The notes below the pieces were generated by a model that was not told the origin of the DNA, did no database searches, and was given only the letters and a program-made list of their open reading frames with translations. This document shows positions 16,081 to 24,212 of a stretch of DNA of 64,000 nt, in pieces. The stretch comes from a bacterium (GTDB taxonomy: Bacteria; Planctomycetota; Planctomycetia; Planctomycetales; Planctomycetaceae): positions 1-64,000 of the forward strand of contig WGME01000011.1 in assembly GCA_016125225.1 (NCBI GenBank). Direction: 5' to 3'. Positions within the stretch are counted from its first letter, which is position 1; each line of letters starts with the position of its first letter. The position numbers and the translations under genes were made by a program.

Positions 16081-17433
16081 ATGTGGACACAATTACGAAA
16101 CCTCTATTACGCCCTGTCGAATCCCAGAGCCGCAACGCTTCTCTCTGGCATCAGCACGCCCATTCCCGATATTTCGGTCACACGGGAAACCGTACTCGGC
16201 TACCCCGCCGTGTGGGCAGCGGTCAATCTGATCAGCCAGACCGTCGCCAAGCTGAAACCCTATCCTTACAAGCGGATTGACGACACAGGTCGAAAACTCG
16301 ACCGCCGCCACCAAGCCTACCCGCTACTGGCGAATAAGGCGTCCCGCTACGTTTCGGCTTCCAACTTCCGCTTGGACATGACTGCGTTAGCCCTGATTCA
16401 CGGCAACGCTTACGCATGGGTCAGACGCAACTCTTTGGGCGAACCCGAAGAACTGGTGATTCTTGATCCACGGTCCAGTTACTTCGACCAGATGACAGGG
16501 GTCTACCGCAGCACGGTCTACACTGACCAACAGCCCAATACCGTGCAAATCCTGCCCGAAAATGTGATTCACATTCGGGGTCTGGGTGGCGATGGCATCA
16601 ATGGGTATCCCGTCGTCAGCATTCTCGCCGATGCTCTCAGTAACTCGCTGGCATTGCAGAAAACTTCGGTCTACAGCTTCGGGAACAGTATGCACCCCAG
16701 CGGTGTGATCGAGACCCCGAACACCATCACGAAGAACGTAGACGAACTCAACCAACTACACGAGTCTATCGAGAAGAAATATGCCGGTCTGAGCAAAGCC
16801 GGAAAACTGATGCTGTTGCAAGGGGGACTCAGCTACAAGCCCGTCACCTTCAACGCCGAAGAAATGCAGTTCCTACAGTCCCGTGAATTCGACCTCCGAA
16901 CGATTGCCCTGATCTTCGGTCTCGGTGGTTGCGTCCACAAGTTGGCATCGTCAGTCAATTCGTCCTACGGCAGTATTGAAGCCGCATCCCTCGAATTCCT
17001 AGACGCTATCGACTTCTGGCTCTGCCAATGGGAGACCGAACTCTCTGACAAGTTGCTGACCGAACGCCAGAAAGACAACGACAGTCATTACATTGAATTC
17101 AACCGAGAAGCCCTGATCCGTATGGACATGTTGAACAAGGTCAATGCCATCGTGACCCAACGCAATAACGGTCTGTTGAATACGGATGAAGCACGAGCCT
17201 TGCTGAATCTGTCCCCACTGCCTGACGAACTTGGCGAGACCTACTATCTCCCTGCGAACCTCGTGCCGATGGGTCAGGAGAACGCAGACCCGCAGACCAT
17301 TGACCCCGATCAGGACAGTACGCCGCTGGAATTGCAGCAACAGCTAGACGCTACGGCAGGACAGGGGGGCAAAGAAGACGACCTTACAAAAGTTGTAATG
17401 TCCGAAACACAGGAGACAACCCCCGATGAGTAA
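16081..17433 (+). CDS. HK97-family portal protein
   Basis: A 450-aa protein with the expected pattern: GYPAVWAAVNLISQTVAKLKPYPYK near the N-terminus, LTALALIHGNAYAWV-like core, LPENVIHIRGLGGDGINGYPVVSI, then REFDLRTIALIFGLG, and a C-terminal NNGLLNTDEARALLNLSPLP. The acidic, Gln-rich C-terminus overlaps the protease start. It forms the dodecameric vertex for DNA entry and exit. The initiation context ATACATAGGACATG resembles that of two tail genes. A palindrome copy lies in its last codons. Confidence 0.9.
   Translation: MWTQLRNLYYALSNPRAATLLSGISTPIPDISVTRETVLGYPAVWAAVNLISQTVAKLKPYPYKRIDDTGRKLDRRHQAYPLLANKASRYVSASNFRLDMTALALIHGNAYAWVRRNSLGEPEELVILDPRSSYFDQMTGVYRSTVYTDQQPNTVQILPENVIHIRGLGGDGINGYPVVSILADALSNSLALQKTSVYSFGNSMHPSGVIETPNTITKNVDELNQLHESIEKKYAGLSKAGKLMLLQGGLSYKPVTFNAEEMQFLQSREFDLRTIALIFGLGGCVHKLASSVNSSYGSIEAASLEFLDAIDFWLCQWETELSDKLLTERQKDNDSHYIEFNREALIRMDMLNKVNAIVTQRNNGLLNTDEARALLNLSPLPDELGETYYLPANLVPMGQENADPQTIDPDQDSTPLELQQQLDATAGQGGKEDDLTKVVMSETQETTPDE
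17384..17398. repeat. Phage palindrome TTACAA-N3-TTGTAA, copy 4
   Basis: A perfect copy (spacer AAG) within the portal C-terminal codons (DLTKVV), ~30 bp before the protease start. Confidence 0.75.
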
Positions 17434-17980
17434 ACCCGAATACCGCAGCCTTGCCGTGATGCCGACCACCACTGACCAGACGATCCAAGGTTATGCCGCC
17501 ACCTATTGGGACGGCACCGCTGATACCGAGTTCCGCCAAGGTCGCTTTGTGGAACGCCTCTTGCCGGACTCACTCGAACTCAGCCCAGCCCTGTATGCCT
17601 GTCTGGATCATGATGACTCAAGGGTGCTGGATCATGTGAAAGCCACCTTGACGACCGTGCTGGATGCCAGAGGCTTGGCGTATGCGTTTCCGTTGCGGGA
17701 ACAAGACCCCGACCATAGCACGCTCAAAGCCAAACTCGACGGCGGCTTGATCACGGGTTCTTCGGTGGCGTTCGTGATCACGGACGAAGACTGGAAACGG
17801 GAACGCACCGATCAGGTGCGTTACGTCAAGCGGGCAACCGTTTTGCATGTCTCGCCTGTCTATATCCCAGCGTATCCCGCCACCAGTGCAGACCTTCGCA
17901 GCCAACAGAATCTTTCCGCCTTGTACCAGAAATATCAGACAAATCTGCGAGTGGCACGCTTACATAAACTGGCGTTGTAG
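17426..17980 (+). CDS. HK97-family prohead protease
   Basis: A 184-aa serine protease of the HK97 prohead type: IQGYAATYWDGTADTEFRQGRFVERLLP, catalytic-type His in CLDHDDSRVLDHVKATL, Ser in GGLITGSSVAFVI, and RATVLHVSPVYIPAYPAT near the C-terminus. It cleaves the capsid delta domain during head maturation. It overlaps the portal stop by 8 bp and lies upstream of the capsid gene as usual. Confidence 0.88.
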   Translation: MSKPEYRSLAVMPTTTDQTIQGYAATYWDGTADTEFRQGRFVERLLPDSLELSPALYACLDHDDSRVLDHVKATLTTVLDARGLAYAFPLREQDPDHSTLKAKLDGGLITGSSVAFVITDEDWKRERTDQVRYVKRATVLHVSPVYIPAYPATSADLRSQQNLSALYQKYQTNLRVARLHKLAL

Positions 17981-18019
17981 TCCAGCCTCGAACAACGCCT
18001 GCCATCTTTGTTTGACCGA

Positions 18020-18060
18020 CCGCAGACCATCACGTTAGCCCCGATGGTCTGCGGTTTTTT
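18020..18060 (+). terminator. Rho-independent terminator after protease
   Basis: CCGCAGACCATC pairs with GATGGTCTGCGG and is followed by six T. It separates the protease from the capsid gene, so the capsid probably has its own promoter or is reached by antitermination. Confidence 0.85.
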
Positions 18061-18127
18061 GTTGCCCGTTACAAAACTTGCATTCTAGAACCCTAGATAC
18101 CTCACACCTATCCCATGTGAGGTAAGT

Positions 18128-19411
18128 ATGGACTATTTCCAAAGTAAGAAACTCCGTGAAGAACGGGCAGAGATTTGGGCGAAGATGAACGCCCTGTCTG
18201 ATGAGGTCATTGCCGAAAACCGTGCCATGTCCGCCGAAGAAATGCAGACCTTCGACAACTTCGATAACGACATCCGCACGCTTGATGACAAGATTGCCAG
18301 TGCGGAACGAGTCGAAAAGACCCAAGAGCTACGGGGAGCCAAAGCGGTTAAAGCCGACAGCACCATTCACGCCCCGCTGTCCCGTCAGGTGGTCAATGCC
18401 GCCTTGAAGGGTTTCATCCTCAATAACTCCCAGAAAAGCCAGTACGTTAGTGACGAAATGCGATCCGCCATGCAACGCTGCTCCCTGACTGGTCCCAGCT
18501 TCTCGGTTGAAAACCGTGCGTTAGAAGTTGGCACTCCAACTGGTGCGGGATACTTCACCCAAGAACAGCTTTTGCAAGGCATCATCCAAGCGGTGAAAGC
18601 CTATGGTGGGATGCGGAACCTCGCCACCGTCATTCAGTCCGCCAATGCCAACCCGCTGCCGTGGATCGTGGAAGACAACACCAGCACCGAAGCCGTGATC
18701 CGTGCCGAAGGTGCCAACACGACCTTTACCGATAACGTAATCGGCAAGAAAACCCTTGGCGGCTATGTCTTCACGACCGGAATCAAGGTCACGGTCGAAA
18801 TGCTCCGTGACTCCTATTTCGATCTACTCGGTTATGTTTCCCGTGCCTTGGGCGAACGTCTGGCTCGTGGCACCAATCGCAAGTTTTGTGTGGGTGCGGG
18901 ATCAGGCAGTGATGAACCTTGGGGACTGCTGACCCGGACCTCGGCTGGCGTGACCACGAGCGATGTCGATGCCTTTGACTTCGATGACCTGATTGACTTG
19001 GAACACAGCGTAGACCCCGGCGTCAGAAACATGGGGAACTGCCAGTACCAGTTGCATGATTCCGCCTTGAAGGTCATTCGCAAGATCAAAGACGACAACT
19101 TGCGTTACATCTGGCAACCGTCACCAGTCCCCGGCGTTCCATCGACCATCAACGGCTACAGCTACACCGTGAACCAGCATTACGAAGCGATGGGGACCGA
19201 TGAAAATCGTGTGCTGACCTTTGGTGACCACAGCTATTACACAATTCGAGACGTAGGCACGATGGATTTCGTCGTGTTGAACGAACTCTACCGACCATCA
19301 GAGGGTGCCATCGGCTTCATGATGGAATCGACCCATGATGCTGACCTGATCGTGCCATCGGGTTTCCATCCCGTGAAGCATTTGGAACTCGGTACGGGTG
19401 CTTCTGCCTAA
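18128..19411 (+). CDS. Major capsid protein (HK97 fold)
   Basis: A 427-aa protein. The first ~110 residues form the coiled-coil delta domain typical of protease-processed capsids (KKLREERAEIWAKMNAL...). The mature part begins around residues 110-130 and shows HK97 signatures such as GYFTQEQLLQGIIQAV, a VIRAEGANTTFTDNV strand, KVTVEMLRDSYFDLLGYVSRALGERLARG and a C-terminal DHSYYTIRDVGTMDF. It is flanked by strong hairpins on both sides. It overlaps nothing and has a GAGGTAAGT RBS. Confidence 0.92.
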   Translation: MDYFQSKKLREERAEIWAKMNALSDEVIAENRAMSAEEMQTFDNFDNDIRTLDDKIASAERVEKTQELRGAKAVKADSTIHAPLSRQVVNAALKGFILNNSQKSQYVSDEMRSAMQRCSLTGPSFSVENRALEVGTPTGAGYFTQEQLLQGIIQAVKAYGGMRNLATVIQSANANPLPWIVEDNTSTEAVIRAEGANTTFTDNVIGKKTLGGYVFTTGIKVTVEMLRDSYFDLLGYVSRALGERLARGTNRKFCVGAGSGSDEPWGLLTRTSAGVTTSDVDAFDFDDLIDLEHSVDPGVRNMGNCQYQLHDSALKVIRKIKDDNLRYIWQPSPVPGVPSTINGYSYTVNQHYEAMGTDENRVLTFGDHSYYTIRDVGTMDFVVLNELYRPSEGAIGFMMESTHDADLIVPSGFHPVKHLELGTGASA

Positions 19412-19437
19412 TCCGCAGTCACAGTAACGGAAGAACT

Positions 19438-19470
19438 CAGAGAGACCAGCGTCAAAAACTGGTCTCTCTG
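19438..19470 (+). terminator. Hairpin after capsid gene
   Basis: CAGAGAGACCAG pairs perfectly (12 bp) with CTGGTCTCTCTG across a 9-nt loop. There is no T-run, so it may stabilise the capsid mRNA 3' end or pause transcription rather than terminate fully. Confidence 0.6.
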
Positions 19471-19485
19471 TTCGTACATACTTCC

Positions 19486-20022
19486 ATGTTGAAACTGATC
19501 ACCCAATCTTCTGACCTCCCCGTGAGCCTGACTGACATCAAGGCACACTTGGTTATTGAACACACTGCCGACGATACCCGCTTGACGGCGTTGGCGTGGG
19601 CAGCGGTCTTGTACATCGAAAAAGAGACCAACCGCAGCTTTACGGCGAATACCTATGACCTGATTTTGTCGGGGTTTGCCGACCGTATCTATCTCCCGAT
19701 GCCGCCCTTAGCCAGCATCACCAGCGTGACCTACTACGACACGGACAACCAATTACAAACATTGGATTCCGCAGACTACTACCTGATCACGGGGAGATGG
19801 CGACAAGCCTACATAGAACCTGTCACCAGTTACCCCGCCACGTATTCCCGTCCTGATGCCGTGACCGTGCGTTTCGTGACAGGGGCAGCGAATGACGAAA
19901 TGTTCAAGTTGGCGGTCAAGTTGCTGGTAGGTCACTGGAACGAGAACCGAGAGGGTCAGGATGTCCCGCACGGCTTTGACCGCATCCTGAACTGCCTGAC
20001 CAATTGGCGGGAGGTCATCTAA
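19486..20022 (+). CDS. Head-tail connector (gp6-like)
   Basis: A 178-aa protein: VSLTDIKAHLVIEHTADDTRLTALAWAAVLYIEKETNR, then PLASITSVTYYDTDNQLQTL and AVTVRFVTGAA. This is the pattern of phiE125 gp8/HK97 gp6-type connector proteins, which bind under the portal. It follows the capsid gene and abuts the next head gene by a single base. Confidence 0.8.
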   Translation: MLKLITQSSDLPVSLTDIKAHLVIEHTADDTRLTALAWAAVLYIEKETNRSFTANTYDLILSGFADRIYLPMPPLASITSVTYYDTDNQLQTLDSADYYLITGRWRQAYIEPVTSYPATYSRPDAVTVRFVTGAANDEMFKLAVKLLVGHWNENREGQDVPHGFDRILNCLTNWREVI

Positions 20023-20346
20023 ATGATCACAGGCAAGCTACGTCATTTGGTCACCATCGAACAACCCAGCACCAGCCGTGACAGCACGGGACAAGTCAAT
20101 CCCGCTGATGAGTGGTCCACGTTTGCCACCCGCACCGTGGCCATCGAACCGACCACGAGCACCGAACCCAATGGGGAGAAACCCGAAGCCCAGACCACCT
20201 ACAAAGTCACGATGCGGTATCTGTCGGGGTTGTCTCACAGTCACCGGATCAAGTGGGGTTCCCGTGTGTTTCAGATCACGGGCATCGTAAACCCAGAGGA
20301 AAGAAACCTCTGGCAGGAGGTCACCGTCGTTGAGCGTATCGGTTGA
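20023..20346 (+). CDS. Head closure/head-tail joining protein
   Basis: A 107-aa protein of the phage head-tail adaptor type: GKLRHLVTIEQPS..DSTGQVNPADEW near the N-terminus and a beta-rich end RIKWGSRVFQITGIVNPEERN. Length and position are canonical. It overlaps the gp10-like gene by 17 bp. Confidence 0.8.
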   Translation: MITGKLRHLVTIEQPSTSRDSTGQVNPADEWSTFATRTVAIEPTTSTEPNGEKPEAQTTYKVTMRYLSGLSHSHRIKWGSRVFQITGIVNPEERNLWQEVTVVERIG

Positions 20347-20725
20347 TATTCGTGGTTTGAATCGAGTGCTCAAGCAACTGCGGAACCTTGAACCCAAGTT
20401 GTCAAAAAAGGTGCTTCGTAAAGCCCTGCGAGAGGGTGCCAAGGTTGTCCAGAAAGAGGCGAAAAGCACCATTCCCAAGGTGTCAGGCACCACACGCAAG
20501 AGTCTGAAAGTCCGAGCGGGCAAACGCAGTAAGCACACGATCCGCTTCAAGATGGTGACGGCGTTTCCCAAGAGTGACGCCGACGCCTTTTATTACAGTT
20601 TTGTCGAGCTAGGCACCCAATACATCAGAAGACGGAACTACCTGAAAGAGGCGACCGACCGCAAACGGCATGAGGTCTTACGGCAGGTCGAACAGAGCAT
20701 CCGAGCGGGATTACAAAGTTTGTAA
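20330..20725 (+). CDS. HK97 gp10-like tail-completion protein
   Basis: A 131-aa basic protein: IRGLNRVLKQLRNLEPKLSKKVLRKALREGAK, then IPKVSGTTRKSLKVRAG and YYSFVELGTQYI. This is the HK97-gp10 family, which is involved in head-tail joining. The stop codon is part of a phage palindrome (C-terminus GLQSL). Confidence 0.82.
   Translation: MSVSVDIRGLNRVLKQLRNLEPKLSKKVLRKALREGAKVVQKEAKSTIPKVSGTTRKSLKVRAGKRSKHTIRFKMVTAFPKSDADAFYYSFVELGTQYIRRRNYLKEATDRKRHEVLRQVEQSIRAGLQSL
20711..20725. repeat. Phage palindrome TTACAA-N3-TTGTAA, copy 5
   Basis: A perfect copy (spacer AGT) ending in the stop codon of the gp10-like gene and identical in core to copy 2. Confidence 0.75.
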
Positions 20726-20734
20726 GGTGGGCAC

Positions 20735-23170
20735 ATGTCGTTAGCGAGTTACAGTCTAATCGTCGAAGCCGATGATGGGTCATGGCGTTACGATCCACCT
20801 TCTGGCAGTCTGACCCTCACGACCAATTTTGTAAACATCGAAGACAATGAGGGAACCTATGAGTCTACCGCCTTATTCTTGCGGTTCTCTGGGATCAACA
20901 TTGACCCCGCTTCTATTACCTCTGCCAACCTGACCTTAATCGCCAACACGACCCGTAGCGGTACGATGGGGGTCAAGGTGTGGGGAATCGACCTAGACAA
21001 CCCATCGGCTCCCGCTTCCGCTGCTGCCGCCACTGCCTACCGCAGCAATTACACGACGGCTTATGTCACCGACACGATTGGGGCAACCACATCGGGAACC
21101 GCTTGGACCGTTGATGTCACCGACATCATTCGAGAGTTGTTCGAGTCCTACACATTCGACGGTAAATCGTTGATGTTGTATGTCGAACCCAACGATACAC
21201 CGAACCGTTCCAGAGTCTTTTATGCTGCGGGAAGTGGTAGCCCGCCCGTCTTGGACATCAACTATTCCACTGGTGGCGGGACAACTTACGATGAGGTCGC
21301 CGAAGGTGGTCTCGTTGCTGGTGGTCAAACCCTACTCAGTACCGATGTGGTTGCCTCTGGTGGTGTTCTTGCTGGTGGGGCTGCTGTCGATACGTTCCAA
21401 CATTACGAATTCGCATCAGCCACAATCACCGCCACCAGTACCGCTACCGCCAATGCCGTGCGAATCCGCCCCATCAGCAGCACCATTGACGCAACCAGCA
21501 CAGCCGCCGCTGCTGCCCTGAGAATCCGTAAAGCCGAAAGCACGATCATAGGACAGGCAACCGCATCGGCAGCGATTCAGGTGAGTTACCGCAACACAGG
21601 GGCAGGCGGAATGGTGGCAGGGGGCACCTCCCGCCTGACCCGTCGCCTCAAAACCTCTGGCACGATCACTGCCGTTGCTGACGTGACAGGGTATGCCACC
21701 GCTATCTATGACCAACAGACCACAGGGGCAGCACTCGCATCAGGACAAGCCACCGCACAGGTGACGCATCAACCCACGGCAACCGTTGCAGCCGTCGCCA
21801 CAGTCACGGTGTCTGCGATCAACAGGGAAGCTATCGAAGTTTCCGCCACGGTTTCCGCTGTCTCGGAAATGCTGGTCACGGTGGGCTACCTGGTCCCCAC
21901 TGCCTCTAGCCTGGTGGGAACGTCGTCTGCAACTGCCCACGCCAGCAAGCGACTGACGGCACAAACCACGATAGAGGCACTCGAAACAGTTTCCGCCGTT
22001 GCCCATCGCACCCGCAACACGTCGGCAATGTTTACAACTTTTGTCATGTCGGAAGCGGAAACCACCCGGACCCGTAACACCGCCGCCACGATCACAGGCA
22101 CCAGCACAAAGACCGCTGATGCCGTGTTCCTGATCAACTGTGCCGCCACGGTCTCTGTCACCAGCACGGGAGAGGTCTCCGCCCACCGCACGGCGTCGGG
22201 TTCGGCATCGGTCACAGGCAGCAGCACGACCGAAGCCACCGCCGCACGCATCACCCCAGCTTCCGCCACGGTTGCCGGTTTGTCGGACGCCGAGAGTTTT
22301 GCCCGTGCGATCTATTCAGGGTCAGCCGACATTACAAACTTTGTAATCTCGGAAGCCCATGCCAGAGCCGATTACCAGACCGCCGCCACGATCACATGTC
22401 AGTCAGTCACTCAGGTTACCAGCATTTACCGACCGACGACTTTACCCGACCAGATTTACAACTGGTTAAGCGATCAACTCAGCGTTGCCCTGTATCCGTT
22501 AGTCTTGCCCCGAAATGTCACGCTCCCTGCAATCACCTACGGCAGACGGGCGACCGAGTTTGTGTATTACCTCGATCAGCCCAGCACCCAGCGAATCACC
22601 ACGTTGGGCTTTGACATCTTTGCCCGTTCCCAAGCCGAAGCCATCAATCTGACGGCTGAACTGGTGGAAGCCCTGCACGATTACCGTGGCAACATCGGGA
22701 ACACAATTGTGTCTCACGCCGAACTGATCAGCTTGGATGACACGGTGTTTGACGATGCTGGCGAGAACCATCAGGGAATCATTCGCAGCCTAGATTTTGA
22801 AATCATTCACAATCACCGCAGAGACGTTACCGCCACGGTCTGGACAGGGGACACCGACCTTGCCGAGTACCTGCAAGACTTCACTGCCCAACAGGTGACG
22901 ATGGTGCCAGACCTGACCGACAGTCGCCCGCTGATCACGGTCACGAGAGAGGGAACCGGACTCGAAACCTACATCGGTAACACGAGACCCTACACCGATG
23001 CCGATTACACCATCCGCATCGACAGCACCAGCTACGCCACAACCCTAGCCCTTGCAGACACGCTACGCCGGTCTCTGGGAAATCAGGTCGATGACGAGTC
23101 GGACACGTTTGATTTCACCAGTGATAACCAGCCCCTTTACCGCACAGAGTTAGCAATCAGTTTTTCGTAG
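20735..23170 (+). CDS. Fused tail protein: DNRLRE-like domain, Ala/Thr/Ser repeats, tail-terminator (DUF3168-like) domain
   Basis: An 811-aa protein far longer than the ~120-150 aa expected for the tail terminator at this position. Residues ~1-180 resemble a DNRLRE beta-sandwich (STALFLRFSGINIDPASITSANLTLI, later PPVLDINY). Residues ~190-570 are Ala/Thr/Ser-rich repeats of roughly 25 aa with the form xATITATSTATANAVRIR. From ~575 the pattern IYNWLSDQLSVALYPLVLP to LGFDIFARSQAEAINLTAELVEAL is that of a DUF3168/gp17-like terminator, followed by a second, weaker terminator-like segment (LALADTLRRSLG, ELAISF). The fusion would decorate the neck or tail end with long fibrous projections. The N-terminal fold call is tentative. 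Confidence 0.7.
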   Translation: MSLASYSLIVEADDGSWRYDPPSGSLTLTTNFVNIEDNEGTYESTALFLRFSGINIDPASITSANLTLIANTTRSGTMGVKVWGIDLDNPSAPASAAAATAYRSNYTTAYVTDTIGATTSGTAWTVDVTDIIRELFESYTFDGKSLMLYVEPNDTPNRSRVFYAAGSGSPPVLDINYSTGGGTTYDEVAEGGLVAGGQTLLSTDVVASGGVLAGGAAVDTFQHYEFASATITATSTATANAVRIRPISSTIDATSTAAAAALRIRKAESTIIGQATASAAIQVSYRNTGAGGMVAGGTSRLTRRLKTSGTITAVADVTGYATAIYDQQTTGAALASGQATAQVTHQPTATVAAVATVTVSAINREAIEVSATVSAVSEMLVTVGYLVPTASSLVGTSSATAHASKRLTAQTTIEALETVSAVAHRTRNTSAMFTTFVMSEAETTRTRNTAATITGTSTKTADAVFLINCAATVSVTSTGEVSAHRTASGSASVTGSSTTEATAARITPASATVAGLSDAESFARAIYSGSADITNFVISEAHARADYQTAATITCQSVTQVTSIYRPTTLPDQIYNWLSDQLSVALYPLVLPRNVTLPAITYGRRATEFVYYLDQPSTQRITTLGFDIFARSQAEAINLTAELVEALHDYRGNIGNTIVSHAELISLDDTVFDDAGENHQGIIRSLDFEIIHNHRRDVTATVWTGDTDLAEYLQDFTAQQVTMVPDLTDSRPLITVTREGTGLETYIGNTRPYTDADYTIRIDSTSYATTLALADTLRRSLGNQVDDESDTFDFTSDNQPLYRTELAISFS
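22332..22346. repeat. Phage palindrome TTACAA-N3-TTGTAA, copy 6
   Basis: A perfect copy (spacer ACT) inside the tail fusion gene, encoding DITNFV. A degenerate copy occurs at 22032-22046 in the same gene. Confidence 0.75.
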
Positions 23171-23178
23171 GTCAAACG

Positions 23179-23217
23179 CATAGATACCCCCGACCAGTAA
23201 CCAAGGGGGAATCTATG
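23179..23217 (+). promoter_or_regulatory. Hairpin that buries the tail-tube RBS and start codon
   Basis: CATAGATACCCCC (23179-23191) pairs with GGGGGAATCTATG (23205-23217) with one mismatch in 13 bp and a 13-nt loop. The 3' arm contains both the G-rich RBS and the ATG of the tail tube gene, so folding would block translation initiation. Confidence 0.6.
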
Positions 23218-23625
23218 GCAGACCTAACAATCAAGGGGATGTCTATCGCCTGTGAATTCAGCACAGGCACTTATACCGCAATCGCCAACGTTGAAAGTTT
23301 CTCAGGTCCAAACCCTGAGATCGACATGTTTGAAGTGTCGTATCTGGGTGACACCTACGTCACGAAGAAACCGACCGTCATTAACTCTGGACAACTCACG
23401 CTGACCATCGGTTATGACCCAGACAACACCACGCACCAGAACCTACGCACCAACTTTGTCGCCGGTACGGTGAAATCCTTCCGTGTCAGCTTCACCGACA
23501 GCAGCCCGACCACGTTTACGTTTGACGGGTTCGTGAAGTCGTTCACGATCACAGGTGGTACGTCCCGTGATCAGAACAAAGCCGAAGTTGTGATCGAAAT
23601 CACCGGCAGCATCACTGTTGCCTAG
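23215..23625 (+). CDS. Major tail tube protein
   Basis: A 136-aa beta-rich protein: IKGMSIACEFSTG, PEIDMFEVSYLGD, GQLTLTIGYDPDNTTHQNL, SFRVSFTDSSPTTFTFDGFVKSF and a closing strand AEVVIEITGSITV. These fit lambda gpV/HK97 tail tube proteins in length and pattern. Location between tail terminator and tail chaperone is canonical. It should polymerise as hexameric rings around the tape measure. Confidence 0.85.
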   Translation: MADLTIKGMSIACEFSTGTYTAIANVESFSGPNPEIDMFEVSYLGDTYVTKKPTVINSGQLTLTIGYDPDNTTHQNLRTNFVAGTVKSFRVSFTDSSPTTFTFDGFVKSFTITGGTSRDQNKAEVVIEITGSITVA

Positions 23626-23634
23626 TAAGGAACC

Positions 23635-23958
23635 ATGTTTACAGTAGAACGCAAGCAAGTACCGATCACCTTTTGTGGGCAATCCCTGTTCATTCAGGAG
23701 TTTTCCGCTCGTGACTTGGAGCAATTCGAGACCCTCTGTTACGAAGTGCAGACCAATCGAGCCAACAACGCCTTTCGTCGGACCTTGCTGAGTCTCTGTC
23801 TGGTGAACGCACACGGCGAAAAGGTGGCGACGGTGGAAGACCTAGCCGAAGTCCCCGCCCGTGAGATCATCACCGCAGCGAACAAGGCACTCGAACTGAA
23901 CCAACTCAATCGCAACGCTGTGGATGACCTCGAAAAAAACTCCGTAGACAACCGCTAA
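23635..23958 (+). CDS. Tail assembly chaperone, short form (gpG-like)
   Basis: A 107-aa protein (MFTVERKQVPITFCGQ) with a helical part (DLEQFETLCYEVQTNRANN, then EIITAANKALELNQLNRNAVDDLEK). Its last codons contain A AAA AAC at 23934-23940 in the correct frame, a canonical -1 slippery heptamer. The short form would be the abundant chaperone that coats the tape measure before tail assembly. Confidence 0.82.
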   Translation: MFTVERKQVPITFCGQSLFIQEFSARDLEQFETLCYEVQTNRANNAFRRTLLSLCLVNAHGEKVATVEDLAEVPAREIITAANKALELNQLNRNAVDDLEKNSVDNR

Positions 23959-24209
23959 GGCAATTTTCCTTGCGGTTGTCCCGTCAACTCGGCATGACCC
24001 ACGGGGAACTCTTGGACCGGATGACCCGTGAGGAACTGTTAGAGCAGATCGCCTACGAACGGTTGAACCCTGAACCGTCTATCCCGCACATGTTCGCCCT
24101 GATCATGTCCGCCCTCACAGGCGAACGTCCTACCAAGTTTCTGCCTCAACCAGAGCAGAGCATCGAAGACACCAAAGCAAGGTTTTTCGCTCTCGCCGCC
24201 CCTACATAA
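23635..24209 (+). CDS. Tail assembly chaperone, -1 frameshifted long form (gpGT-like)
   Basis: A -1 shift at A AAA AAC (23934-23940) joins the short chaperone to the ORF ending at 24209, giving ~191 aa. The junction reads LEKKLRRQPLRQFSLRLSRQLGMT, and the T part continues GELLDRMTREELLEQIAYERL, the pattern of lambda T-like and other chaperone extensions. The track lists the second half separately from an internal start (23970) that has no RBS. The long form links the chaperone to the tail tube subunits. Only three bases separate it from the tape measure start. Confidence 0.85.
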
Positions 24210-24212
24210 GGC

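Noticed and set aside
23970-24209. Separate 79-aa gene between chaperone and tape measure
   Set aside because: It is the -1 frame extension of the chaperone through A AAA AAC and lacks its own RBS.
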